From: Rhytidiadelphus loreus | Taxonomy: Eukaryota; Streptophyta; Bryopsida; Hypnales; Hylocomiaceae | Reading direction: 5' to 3' | DNA length: 64,000 nt | NCBI GenBank assembly: GCA_947034895.1 | Contig: OX344763.1 | Coordinates: 43,089,025 to 43,153,024, forward strand | Shown: positions 1-11,748 of the stretch, piece after piece | Layout: the number at the start of each line of letters is the position of its first letter | How positions within the stretch are numbered: position 1 is the first letter of the stretch | Notes under the pieces: generated by a model | What the model was told of the DNA's origin: nothing | Database searches by the model: none | The model's input: the letters and a program-made list of their open reading frames with translations, nothing else | Program-made: the position numbers and the translations under genes

Positions 1-87
1 TTTGTTTAAATAGTTAATTCTAATGTCTAATTTAGACGAATGTTTACGGTAGGTAACCACACTAATTTGGCACATGCTGGGTCCAAT

Positions 88-307
88 CACTAGAAGAAAA
101 AAGGGGGTTCTGCGACTGCAAGTTTTGAGTCACTGTGGACACAAATTACAGTAGTTGCAGTGTAGTTGTTTTCTAGTTGCATCGTAGTTGTTTTCACTAG
201 AAAACAACTACGATGCAACTAGAAAACAACTACACTGCAACTACTGTAATTTGTGTCCACAGTGACTCAAAACTTGCAGTCGCAGAACCCCCTTTTTTCT
301 TCTAGTG
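88..307. mobile_element. Palindromic CACTA-type MITE
   Basis: The element starts CACTAG and ends CTAGTG, and is flanked on both sides by AAT (85-87 and 308-310), the 3-base target duplication expected of the CACTA superfamily. The two halves are inverted copies of about 108 bases with no mismatch visible by eye; only about 4 bases at the centre (196-199) are unpaired. It has no coding capacity. Transcribed, it would fold into one long hairpin. The start resembles the termini of the larger CACTA element at 10946 (CACTAGTAGAAAATT) but is not identical after the first six bases. Confidence 0.9.
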
Positions 308-3300
308 AATGTGTATTGGCTATAAACAGAATTGTACATAATGTAAACTTTCAATAGGGAATGAAGTTGGGACTTTAGGGTTTTGGGATCAGGATTTAGG
401 GAACCCAGGTGGATGGGAGGGACATCCTCATACAAGGCCTTCCCTATCTATTTCATAAAAATCATCAACTTAATAGGACTTCTAAATCACAAACCAGACC
501 AAACAAGATAGAGCCACCTCATATCCTGTCAACTAAATCACCAATCCCATCAAAACCATCACCTCTACAAAACCTCTAAGCTAATTTGTAGAGAAGTATC
601 CAGTAAACCAATGTATATTAAATGAAAATAATTACATGGTGTAGTTTCAAATAAAAAGTCATAGAGATAAAGACATCATGTCAACAAGCTAAATCATGCT
701 TTAAACATAATGATTTAGAAAAACCCAAAAGGACCAGTAAGCTATCATAGTCTTGGAATGAGTTTGTACAGGTTGAAAAATCCCAAAGAGGTTGTGAACC
801 TCACCTGCACCCATACAATCCAACGAATACAAAATTAGTTAGAATGCGTATGCGAGGTGTCTTCAGCTCACAACAGCGTGTCATTGCAATCACAATAGAA
901 TCATCAACCAACAAAACTCAAAACATCAAACAAGAAAATAAATAGCAAAACCTAGTTTAACAACTTGTAACACACAGGAGACCTGTGAAGAAGCCATCTC
1001 AAATCACCACACTCCAAACTCCAAAGGTACTCCCAGACTACTTGTGCAACACCTCCAGCAAAACACATAAGCAGGTAGCCAAGCAATGAGACCCAAGTAT
1101 TTAAATACCCAAGTTCCCTCCATGGCCATGTCCAATTTCAAATTCAAATTTAGACATGTGAAAGCCATGTACTGGCATCCAATGAGGCTAGGCTAGTCAA
1201 GCCGCATTGGGCCAAAATTAACTCAAGTAGTTGGGCCTAACACCACCAACCATTTAAGTTCTGTCCACATATTCAAGTTTAACATACACCACCCAGTTTA
1301 ATAAGCCATGACTCCATGATGTCACCTACCATGGTAAAAAATACACCAATGTAGTATTGGACATGTCAAGTAATTCTTATGAATCACTATAAGATTTACT
1401 AAATGTACATCAAAAAATGGCCATGTAAAAACTATCATAGACCAAAAGTACTAATAACTTTAGAGTTCAAATCAAACTAATATGGATCCCATGACCACCA
1501 AGATATGGTACAATCATAAAAAATAAACATGGACTTATTTAGACTAAATTACCTCCAAATTGGAATTACAAAAGCTTAGAGGTAAAACTTGACACACAAG
1601 AACAAAGGGGGACCATAATACTATGAGGTCAAAAATAAAACATAACTAGAAGGGAGGGAGGGAGGGTCAATCATAAGGACTAAAAGGTAATATTTAAAGA
1701 CTACTACTATTACCAAAAATGTCCAATTGAATTTAATAGCCTTAAAAATAAAATAAAAAAGCCATAAAAATTCCAAACAAATTTATAAAGGCTATTTTCC
1801 TTTACAAATTTGAATCAAACATCTAGTTCAAAGGAGAGCTTACAACAAACATTCCCTTGTTCAAGACATAAAATATATTAATAACAAGTAGAAAACTAAA
1901 CATAGGGTTTAGGGTTTAGGAGCAACAATGAAGTCTTTAAGAAATGTAAATTATATGTTCACGAATTCAGTGTTCATTGAATTCAGTCATGAATATGTTC
2001 ACAAATGTATACAAATATTCGTACGAATTCATTTTCATTTTGCAAATTATATTGACAATTCATATTTTTCTCTTAAATTCCAATATCCAAAAATTGAAGG
2101 ATGTTTCTTATTTAAAATTATTTTGTTCTTCAAATTTTTGAAATTAAAGCGTGACGATAAAACATAATGCTTCTTATTTTGAATATTATTAGTTTCAGTT
2201 AACCCTTCAACGTCAAAGGGGTCATACTCAAAATCATCCTTAAGTTTTGTATTACTGTGTGAATCATTGGTCAAAGAAATAGCCAAACCACCTATTGAAA
2301 GTCAAAGTACAGTAGAAGATCTTTTCTTTCCAAACCCAATTCCAAGGATTAATAGTTGCTCTTTTGTCATACACCCAAACATTCTTTGTCATCCATCGGA
2401 CGTTAGGCGTCCGTATCGATGTCCAAGGGTTAATAAAGCATCTCCAATGTTGTGGACTTCTAAATGACTGTACATGTTCAAAATTACCCGAAATCTTATA
2501 AGGTAGTTTTCAATCTCTAATTTAATTTCAAAAATAATATAGAGAACTTTGAGCTTCAGTTTTGAAAACAAAAAACAATGTACAATTTTGAATTTTTAAC
2601 ATTCAATTCTATAAAATGTGGTACTTGTTATATTTTATTTTTCATGAATGTTTTCACACATTCTAAGGAACTTGCATTTACGTATTAGCACATTAAATTC
2701 TTGTTATTTGACTTGTATAGTACATAGGCAACCAAAGAAAAAATGAAGGTAATTATGTTTTTTTTATAGAATTAAAATCACCAAAAGCTATGAAATTTTG
2801 AAGAGGATAACTATAGGAGATCAACAAAACATTGAGGATAACTAGTTAAATTGTTGTATAAATTTAGAAGAATTATGATTCTTTAATATAATATATAATT
2901 TTGTTTAATTGTTTTTTAAATTAGAATGATTTGGATGAAAAACCATAAGTTTGCACAACACTTTGAAGAACTACAATGGAAAAAAAATTTATGAAGATAA
3001 TGAAATAAAAAGGACACGCTTCAAATATTTCAAAAAGAAAGTATAAGAACTAGAACTATACAAAGTAGAACCCATATTTTTAAAAGCTTCGTAATTATGT
3101 GAAGAGTACAAGATTCAAAGACCCATGTTCTAAGAAGTCGTCATGTCCAGCTTCATGGCATCCGAAACCATGATCTGAAGCATAATTGGCTTTAAATGGG
3201 ACTACTTTGTTAGTACATTGAAAAGAATGATGGACTTTGCATTCATTTGCTACCAATCATTATTATTAATTCCATCATGGTTTAGAGACTTGAACAACTT

Positions 3301-4520
3301 CAATGTCTCATAAATAATAATCATAGGGAATTCACCTCCTAGAAATGAATGTATTTTAATGTATCCCATGCAATGACTCCCTGAATTGTAAAAAAATACT
3401 ATACTCTAAAAGTTCTAGAAATTCTTTTATTACATCTTGTGTACTTAAAACACATAATTATTCAAAAAGTGCAAGTTATGTATGAATGAAAGGCATATCT
3501 TCTAACTACTATAAACAATTTTGAGTGCTATACTTTTATAATTCTATCATTATAACTTTTCAGTAAACGAAATATTATATTGAACTAATTCTTAATAATT
3601 TTAACATTGAATGAAGAAGTAAAACAAGTGAAGCGTACGTTGTACTTTAAAAACTAAAATCAATTCACAACAATTATAAACTTTTAATGAAGACTGAGGG
3701 ACAAGTGCAAAAAATGGAGAAGTTTATTTTTTTCTTCATTCCACCCTAAACCCTATTCCATGAATTCAAAAATAATAGTTCTTTAAACTACGAAACATGA
3801 TTATTTAATTATAATGTTTTGTTGTGAAGTACCAAACAAATGGCACCAAATTTATTCACACTAGAATAAAAAATTCAACTTGAAAATATTTTCAAATTCT
3901 ACATTTTATTTCTTGTCCCATTTAATGGTTCACTTGTTCCATACCTTTTTAAATGTTAAATCTTTAGAAAATGGTGTTTAGACCTTCATGGGTAAGAATC
4001 ATCTGAACAGTAACAGTTCTTTATAATTAAAAAACAAGCAAATTGTAAAAAGCAAATAGTTTATTACTTTATTATTCTTTTATTCATGACAATACTTTAG
4101 AAGTTTAGCAAAATTTACGAAACTTTGTATTTCATATAAAATTTTAGTATATGGAATGTCCCAAATGTAACGTAAGCTTGGAATAGGGTATGGAATTTCG
4201 GAGTTGCGTTCTAGTGTATAAGTTCTAAAGATGCGCGATTCATTTGAAACTTATAGTGACTTCCAAGAAGCTCAAAAAACACGTTGGTCATTTAGAGGCT
4301 TAGATACACAACAAATTAGAAATACTATTGATTAAATTATAGTCAAATTTGTTTAAATTAGAAAATATGGAAAACCTCAATGGATATGGAATTTTTTATA
4401 GATTCTTATGGTAAGAAAAATTATTCCTTAAATCGAAAAGTCTAAAAGGGATGAATTATCCCATCATGTGGTTTCTTTACCTTCCTTAATCCCTAAACTA
4501 CTCAAAAGCCATCTCCTAAT
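308..4520. other. AT-rich intergenic DNA, no gene seen
   Basis: Only short ORFs without recognisable motifs occur here. A telomere-like run of TTTAGGG-type units lies near 1903-1920. A segment at 2389-2432 matches, in inverted orientation, the left end of the TIR element at 28.49 kb (shared core around CATCGGACG and CCGTATCGA), so it is probably an end fragment of the same repeat family. I see no other assignable feature. Confidence 0.6.
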
Positions 4521-4714
4521 CAATGAATGACAAAAAATCTTGTTGTATAGGTGACAAATGTAAGTATTCATCATCCAAAATTTAAGGTGACAATGAAAGA
4601 TCATCTACAATAGTTTGTCTTTCAATTAGTATTTTTCCATTTTTATAAGCCAACAATTCACATGGTGACAAAACAAATGATTTCCATGATAATCGGCCTT
4701 GCATTCAAGGGTTA
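4521..4714. repeat. Dispersed repeat, direct copy A
   Basis: This segment aligns end to end with 4897-5091 in the same orientation. Both begin with ATGAATGACA, pass through TATTCATC and GCCAACAATTCAC, and end with TTCAAGGGTT. Copy A is the more AT-shifted and diverged. A third relative starts near 28535. It is non-coding and most likely part of a non-autonomous transposon. Confidence 0.7.
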
Positions 4715-4896
4715 ATGTTTTTTAATAGCAACATTTAGAGAGCCCAAATGTCATAGGGTATAATTTTGTGGTTGAATTTTTAATTCTTCAAAATCAAATG
4801 CTACTCTTTTGAAAAATAGGATCCTACAAAAACTTAATTGGATGAAGTCCTCTTACATTCCCTAGACCATACATAACGCCAAGGCCATTTTCTGGT

Positions 4897-5091
4897 CGAT
4901 GAATGACAGAAATCTCTCCGTGTAGGACAGAAATGCAACTATTCATCCTCCAAAATTTCAGTGGAAAGGAAAGATCAACTACAATTAATGTTCGTCTTCT
5001 AATAAGAACATTATCATTTTTTGAAGCCAACAATTCACGCGGTGACAAAATGGATGATTTCCACGTTGACCCACCCATTGTTCAAGGGTTC
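4897..5091. repeat. Dispersed repeat, direct copy B
   Basis: Second copy of the repeat at 4521-4714, separated from it by about 180 bases. It shares the ATGAATGACAGAAATCTC start with the element at 28535. Small ORFs on both strands here are repeat translations and not supported as genes. Confidence 0.7.
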
Positions 5092-5135
5092 AAAACACAT
5101 AATTATGTGTATAGGACTTGAAGTTTAGAAAAATG

Positions 5136-5830
5136 GAGTTTTGGGGAGGCATGTTCGGCGACATGCATTCGGCAAAGTAGATTCCGGGAAGTTAGTAGGC
5201 TTCTTGAGGTACGTTCGGAGAGGCTGGAAGTTTGGGAAAGTAGGTTCGTGGAGGCAAAAAGGTTGGGTAAGTAGGTTCGGGAAGGCCCAAATCTTGGAAT
5301 CTCGGTTCGGAAGGCCCGAAGCTCAGGCAGTAGGTTTGAAGAGGTCCAAAGCTAAGAAGTAGGTTCGGGGGAGGCCAAAGCTAAGAAGTAGGGTCGGGGG
5401 AGGCCAAAGCTAAGAAGTAGGGTCGGGGGAGGCCCAAAGCTGGGGAACCAGCTTCGGTCCATCGACCCTCCCCAGCAACGCGAGGGTTTTGCGCGAGGAA
5501 TCGGTCTTCGCGTAGTGGTGGAGGCAGTTTTCCAGCGCGGAGGTTTCAGGGTTAGGCAGCTCGGGGTGCGGGTGTGTTTGCAGCTCGGGGTGGGGTTCGT
5601 TTGCAGCTCGGGGTGCGGGTGTGTTTGCAGCTTGGGGTGGGGTGTGTTTGCAGCTCGGGGTGGAGTGGGTTTGCTCCGTGTGGTGGTCGAGGCAGCGCAT
5701 GCTGGTGGAGGTGTGGTAGCGCGGTGGTCGAGGCAACGCGTGGTGTGCGGGTGTGTTTTGAGCGTGGTGGAGGTGTGGTAGCGCGGTGGTGTGCGGGTGT
5801 GTTTGAGTGCTGTCGCACAGTCGCAGAGTT
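5136..5830. repeat. GC-rich minisatellites upstream of the leader
   Basis: From 5136 to about 5450 a unit of about 25-30 bases containing GGTTCGGG, AGGCC and AAAGCTAAGAAGTA is repeated with variation. From about 5560 to 5810 a G/T-rich unit (GCAGCTCGGGGTG, GCGGGTGTGTTTG) repeats. Open frames on both strands (for example Thr/Pro/His-rich frames on the minus strand) are by-products of these repeats. Base composition is sharply more GC-rich than the neighbourhood, so the tract could be part of a promoter region for the transcription unit to the right. Confidence 0.65.
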
Positions 5831-6457
5831 CCTCAGGCGTTGCAGGAGATCGCGTGGAGTTCAACAGGCCACATTTTGATATTTTTCGTAAGTAACATTC
5901 AATCTCTGAATTGCAAGTTCTGAGCTTTGCATTTGTGCACCTTGCTAGCTTTGTGGTGCTGAAGTTGTTTTGTAGTGGCAAGGTGGAAGAATTTAGTGTA
6001 TGCAGTTCTTGTTTTTGTTCTTTGGGCATGTTAGTTTACAATTATTCTTGTTTCAAATTATTGTGGTGTTCATGAATTCTTCACCTTGTTTCAATTTCCA
6101 TGCAAGTGTTAGTGTCATAGTTTCTAGAATTTGGGTTTGAAATTTTCGTTAATTTGTTCTTGAATTAGGGTTTCTGCAGGATCCACTACATGTAGAAGTA
6201 TTGAAATTTTTTTGAGGCAATCAATAATCTCCTAGAAGAAATGTGCAGGAGTTGAGGAAGTCTTCAGTTCTTTTGTCTTTTTGATTATACCATTGCTGTT
6301 TGTTTGAATGCGTAATATCATTTCTGTTTGTATGCATGTTCTAATTGAATCTCCACTGTATTCTATGTTTGTATTCTGCATGTACACAGATGATTAGTAT
6401 TAGAAATAGGGTTTCTGTATTAATGTTCTTTAGTTATTACTCTGTGAACAACAGAAA
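5831..6457 (+). promoter_or_regulatory. Possible transcribed leader of the palindrome unit
   Basis: T-rich plus-strand DNA with several plausible plant splice signals, such as TTTCGTAAGTAAC near 5884 and GGGTTTCTGCAG near 6169-6180. It has no long ORF and lies directly before the palindrome array and gene 1. I infer an intron-bearing 5' leader. Nothing in the sequence proves transcription. Confidence 0.3.
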
Positions 6458-7243
6458 TTATCTTCGACCCGAAGATAACCTACAGGCTATAACAAGCAAA
6501 GGAACCCTAGAATAAAAATTGACAGCTAACAATTATCCTCGTCCCAAGGATAAATGTCAACGAAAAACACACGCACAATATAACTAAATGAAATAAGGAT
6601 CATTTATCCTCGGGCCGAGGATATGAAAACCCAAAAAACAAGAAAACAAGAAAGCAAAATGAGGACAAGTTTATCCTCGTCCCGAGGATAAATGTTGACG
6701 AAAACAACACACATAGATACTACTAAATGAAATAAGTACCATTTATCCTCGGGTCGAGGATAAAGAGAACCACAAAAAAACAAGAAGAAAAGAGGACAAG
6801 TTTATCCTCGGGACGAGGATAAATAGTGATGAAAACAACAAATACCAGTAATCCAAAATTATATAAGGATCAATTATCTTCGGACCGAAGATAAATAGCA
6901 ACTAAGAAAAACAAATAAAATATAAATGAATTAAATGAAGACACGTGTATCCTCGGGCCGAGGATAAATAATTCTAAAAGAAATCACGAAAACAATAAAT
7001 CTAAATTGAAATAGAGACCAACAAATTAGAACAATAAACTATATCCTCGTCTCGAGGATAAGAAGAATAGATCGATATATACTATCCTAGGGACAAAGAC
7101 ACTGGATCGAAGTTATCATATACGAATGTAGTCTGTCTACTTTTCACTGCTCCTGATATGATGTGTACCCTGCATTGACAACGATTCACTCAAATTGCAT
7201 TAGTCAGCAACTATCTATTCTATTATCTTCGCCTCGAAGATAA
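6458..7243. repeat. Array of ten 21-base interrupted palindromes
   Basis: Sites begin at 6458, 6533, 6604, 6671, 6743, 6802, 6874, 6947, 7041 and 7223. Each has a 9-base arm TTATCCTCG or TTATCTTCG, three unconserved bases, and the complementary arm. A decayed site may lie near 7082. Spacing is mostly 59-75 bases. The spacers alternate between two types: one contains AACGAAAA and ACTAAATGAAATAAG, the other CAAGAA and GAGGACAAG, giving a higher-order unit of about 131-145 bases. The centre triplet varies freely (ACC, TCC, GGC, GGT, GGA, GAC, TCT, CCT). The array ends 56 bases before the start codon of gene 1. It resembles a binding-site or iteron cluster; the function is unknown. Confidence 0.9.
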
Positions 7244-8723
7244 ATAACAAATTACAATTCTGACCATAGTGGTTTACTATGTACAGACCCATATAACCAT
7301 GGTGGATGCGGATGAATACGACTACTCAGCTACTCTCCCGTTCCTTGAGCCTTTCAGCAAATGGGTGGAAGAGGAGCCCTTCATATCGGAGATGCCAGAG
7401 CTCTACAGTAAGCTCTGGCAATTCAAAGCCGTCGTCGAGTCATGGACATTCGGTGTGAACCAGTCCAAGGACTACGTCTACCTGCGTCACCGAGTGCAGG
7501 ACAGTGGTTTGTACGTGAACTGGAACTTCAATGAGAAGGTCGCACTCATAGAGAACCATCAGGACAAATACATTGTCATCACTCTCCACGCCCTCGACAA
7601 TGCAGGAAACGAGACCAAACATACTCATTCAATCGTCTGCCATGAAGACGACCCTATGGGTGTTTTTGACTTCGACAACCTCATCGTTCACTTGCACTCG
7701 GGAAACCTCGATGCCTTGGCATCAGACTTTCATACAAGATACCACCCATGGCTTAAAAAGAACGCCAGGGTGACGTCGAGGAAAGTCGGATACATGTTTC
7801 ATAAGCTGACAGAGGAAGCCAAGAAACATGTATAGAAAGGGCCTGCTCGAGCAAATCAAGGTCGTGGTCAGCAAAGGCCGGATACTACCGATGAGACCAG
7901 ATCAACGTCTGGTATGCGTGGCCGCACAGGGAGTAGAGGAAGTGGAAGAGGAACGGCCCGCGCGCAGGCCCAGAAGAGAAAGAACCCGGACACGAGTACC
8001 GGTGAGCCCAGTGAGAAACGCAGGAAACCCGTGACGGACAGTCGTCCTACAACCGCTGGCAGTTCAGGTTCGATACTCACGAACGTGAATACCCGGAAGC
8101 CAGCCGGAACGCAGCCAATCGAGAAACACGAAGTTGCTGCTGCATATCAGTCGGAATTTTGGAAGAAAAATGGCAAGTGCTTCATTTTTCATCCCCAAGT
8201 ATTCCCTGTAAATATCAAGCAATGCTTCCTCGCCCCGGAAAGATACATTATCCGGAAGCTTGAAATGAAATTGGTGGATGAGCAGAAGGAGACCCTCATT
8301 CATCTTGGTTCAGAGCAGTAAAGACAGAAACTTTGCTTGACACCTATGGACGCTAGTAAGAAGCTCTTGAAGGAGTGTCCTAAAGATTGAGATTCCATCA
8401 AAAACGGAGGCTTCTACATAATTGACGGCCAACATAGTGTCACTGCAGCCAAAATGCTTCAACAAGGCGGATGCTGTGAGACTCGTAAGGTCGAGTTGCA
8501 AACGTGGGAGGCTGTGATAGTGTGGAGTAGAGACCCCACACAACTCACAGATATTTCAAAGTGGTACAATGCCTCAAATCACCTTGTTCACAGTCAGCCA
8601 ACATGGGGAAATCAAATATCCGCATGTAGGCAGGTTTGGAAAGCACTGAAGCGGCCTACCAACACAGACAGCGAGGCGCTGGTGAGAGGGAATAAAGCTG
8701 TCTACAACGTCTCAGCGTATAAG

Positions 8724-8935
8724 GTAATCCTCTTTTATCTTCGAGGCGAAGATAAAATTCATGTCCACGCTCTTGTTGCCTTTACGTAATATTGTAGATG
8801 GACTGTGATTTCTGAAAATTTATTGTGTGGTCTCTTTAAGAATTATCCTCGGTCCGAGGATAATTGTCTGATAATCTGTAAATCTTCTGAGTGCACTCAT
8901 ATGCGTGCTGGCATCGTGAATATGTGTTTGAGCAG
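8724..8935 (+). other. Gene 1 intron 1 carrying two palindromes
   Basis: The donor is AAG|GTAATC and the acceptor TTTGAGCAG|GAA, phase 0, joining residues SAYK to EFVDG. Palindromes lie at 8735-8755 (T-type arms, centre AGG) and 8843-8863 (C-type arms, centre GTC). Both have intact 9-base arms although the flanking intron sequence is ordinary AT-rich DNA. Confidence 0.8.
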
Positions 8936-10267
8936 GAATTTGTGGACGGTGTCATAATCCGATATGGCAGCATCAACCCCGACAAGGAGGGCGCTCAAGT
9001 CAAATTAGCGTCCGATGTGAAGAACGAAATTCGCATAATAACCTTGGCCGATGAGACCTATCAGATGTGAGAGGAGTTCCTCACGAAGCACACTGATGGA
9101 TCGCTGATTGATCCCGTGACGCGGAAACCATATAATAGCGCGAAGACCTTCAACGCGAAGAACTTCTCGCTCAAAAGGGAGTTCTTCAAGCACATGGGAC
9201 ATTTCACGGACAAAGATCTGAAGGATTATGTCCTCCATCTGCTTGGGAGAATCGAGGGACGCACACGAGACTATCCAAAGGTCTCTGTGGGGGCGGCAAA
9301 GATCCTGTGCGAGGACAACTATAAAGCCAAGCACTGGGTAGAGCGCAGGAAGCGTAAGAAGGTCATCGTGGAGGAGTTCATGGCCCTCGACAAGTCTTTG
9401 AAATTCAAGGACAGAAATGGGGATGTTATCGATGTGAAATGGAGGCAATGGAAGCTCGACAACTTCTTTTCCTCGGCATCGTGGGATTTCCTCCTCACGG
9501 CAACACCCAACCAATTCTTCGTGAAACGCCTTACCAACGAGGCGAAGAAGAAGACGGCCATAGACTACAAGGACAATCAAAAATTGTCAATGGTCTATCT
9601 CATGTTCAAGACTTTCTTGAAGATGAAGAAGCGAGTGGAGCCATCAGGAGGAGATGTGTTTATCCGAGGCCACCAATGCTATCCCCAAGGTCTCGTGACG
9701 ACCCACATATGGCCCTACGTCCTTAGGGAACTTGGCCTTGCTGTGATTGATTTCCGAATCCTCCCAAGGCCAAATCTGGGATTCGGTGACAGTCCATCCT
9801 GCTTGCCATTACTAAATTTTCTGGATGATCACCTGAGGCCGGTGTTGTCTACTCCAGACGTATGGTTATGGATTGTGGGGAGTTCATATGACATGGACGC
9901 GGCAAAGAAATTTGCGGCGTCGAAGATGTTAGGGTACGAGGTCAAGGTGTCCACCTACCTGCCAAGTAAGGCTGAGAGGTTGGACAACTTGACCAACCGA
10001 GCAGTGCCACCCCCCGTGAAGCTCCTTTTCGTCATGAAGAAACGCAATGACAGGGAGCCAAAAAACAAGGAGGCAGTGAAGAAGGTATACTGCACCGATG
10101 ACATACCTTACTACACTGATTTCCATAAGAACACGGAGGCGAAATATAGGGTCCATCCCAGTGAACTGAGGATGGAGTTCTATATTGACATTCTGCAGAG
10201 TTTCGCCGTGACGGGAGAGAACGTCATTGGCGTTTACACGGGCTCGAAGTTTATGATCGCTGCTAAG

Positions 10268-10459
10268 GTGTGGCTCTTTGATTTATCTTCGGCTCGAAGA
10301 TAAATGCTTAGGATCACTTTCTGGTGTATTATTATGTTTGGTTGTTCTGTTGCATACATCTTCATCCGTTGTTTTGTTATCTTCGGATCGATGATAATCC
10401 CCTAGGATGGATAATCATATCTGGAAACAAGGTATTAACAACTGCTTCTTGTGTTGTAG
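10268..10459 (+). other. Gene 1 intron 2 carrying two palindromes
   Basis: The donor is GCTAAG|GTGTGG and the acceptor GTGTTGTAG|ATG, phase 0, joining FMIAAK to MYGLYYYG in the methyltransferase-like region. Palindromes lie at 10283-10303 (T-type, perfect arms, centre GCT) and 10377-10397 (T-type, one arm mismatch, centre GAT). Reading through without splicing would stop inside the first palindrome. Confidence 0.8.
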
Positions 10460-11246
10460 ATGTATGGCCTCTATTATTATGGCCTAACTGAGAGGCATGC
10501 ATCACAAACACTTCGAGATATGGCGACTTATGGCAGTAAATTAGACATGAACGATTTCTGCCATGAGAACTCGCCATATCTTCCAGGTTACATGCGTCCG
10601 CGAAACCTTGAAACTCCAGACCTGGACTCAGATTCCACACCCTCGATCGATCGCAACGTGGATGCCCTACAACAATTTCCTAGTGACGAGGGGGCTGCCA
10701 ACCTTGGAATCGATGAATTTGGGACAAACACCAATGTTGTCCAAGGAGGAAATGTGGAAATCAACGCAGAGGACTTCCACGTAGAGAACCGCGGCCCCGA
10801 ATCTGCGTCGAAGGAGGAGGAAGAGTCAGGTGCAGTCACTCGCAAGAAGAAGAGGACGGCGAGGAAGCCCGTGGAGGGCTTTATACTGGACATCATCATC
10901 AGCGACGTGGAGGACACGTATTCGGATTTGGAAGACTTTGACTACCACTAGTAGAAAATTCAGCGTCCAACTTCACAAAAAAGTGTTGATTCGGACAAAA
11001 TAGTTTGTGTTGATTTGGACTTGTTGATTTGGACAAAAATCAACAAGTTTTTGTTGATTTGGACAAAATTCTAGCTAAAACTTGTTGATTTGGACAAAAA
11101 TTGCAACTAAAACTTGTTGATTTGTACATAATTTTCAACAAAAATTTGTTAATTTTTTTTCAATTTTTTAATTTTGAAAAAAAAAAATTTAAAAAACTGC
11201 CATGCGAGCGCCACGTGGCACCGCCTAGGTGGCACCCCACGCGGGC

Positions 11247-11325
11247 GGGGTGCAATGGGGTTTGAACCTTGCACCCCTTGGCTAGGGGTGCAAGGTCTTA
11301 TCCATTGCACCATGTGAAAAATTAC
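11247..11325 (-). other. tRNA-derived (SINE-head-like) segment
   Basis: Read on the minus strand, it has GGTGCAATGGATAAG, resembling a Pol III A box, and downstream GGTTCAAACCCC, resembling a B box. A GC-rich stem of GCACCCCT and AGGGGTGC lies between them, and terminal GGTGCAA and TTGCACC can pair. It lacks a convincing anticodon arm, so a working tRNA is unlikely. It may be a SINE head captured by the CACTA element. Confidence 0.35.
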
Positions 11326-11385
11326 ATGACCATAATGGGAAAAAAAAGTTATTTATTTCGGTTTTCAAATTTTGGTCATTTTTGG

Positions 11386-11748
11386 TTCAATTCAGCAGAC
11401 TTTGGAGGCTAATTTCTCAAAGTATAGTACCTTTTTTCAAAAAACTTCAAACTAGTAAAATTTGGAAGATCAATTAAACTTTCATCTCCAAAAATCCGTT
11501 TGTGATTTTGAGTTTTCAGTAAAAAGTTATGAGCAAAATTCAGAGAGGGTTTCGAATGAAATTATTTTTTGATATTTACAAACACTCTCTCTGAATTTTG
11601 CCCATAACTTTTTATTGAAGACTCAAAATCACAAACGGATTTTTGGAGATGAAAGTTTAATTGATCTTCCAAATTTTACTAGTTTGAAGTTTTCTGAAAA
11701 AAAAGACTGTACTATGCAAAAACAGCCTCCAAAGTCTGCTGAATTGAA
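11386..11748. repeat. Hairpin module inside the CACTA element
   Basis: Arms of about 170 bases (11386-11555 and 11578-11748) are imperfect inverted copies around a short spacer. Shared words are CAGCAGACTTTGGAGGC, CATCTCCAAAAATCCGTTTG and AAAAAGTTATGAGCAAAATT. Related words occur in the hAT-like element arms (16.4-17.3 and 19.9-20.5 kb) and in the foldback element at 45.05-45.39 kb. Confidence 0.75.

Noticed and set aside
5352..6029. 225-residue minus-strand frame rich in Thr, Pro and His
   Set aside because: It is produced by the GC-rich minisatellites; the translation is repeat units without domain features.
6458..7243. CRISPR array
   Set aside because: The palindromic units are regularly spaced, but the spacers are themselves repeated, the repeats vary, sites recur in introns and exons, and the context is a eukaryotic genome.
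9005..9580. 191-residue minus-strand frame
   Set aside because: It lies opposite the gene 1 coding exon, which has better motif, splice and frame continuity.
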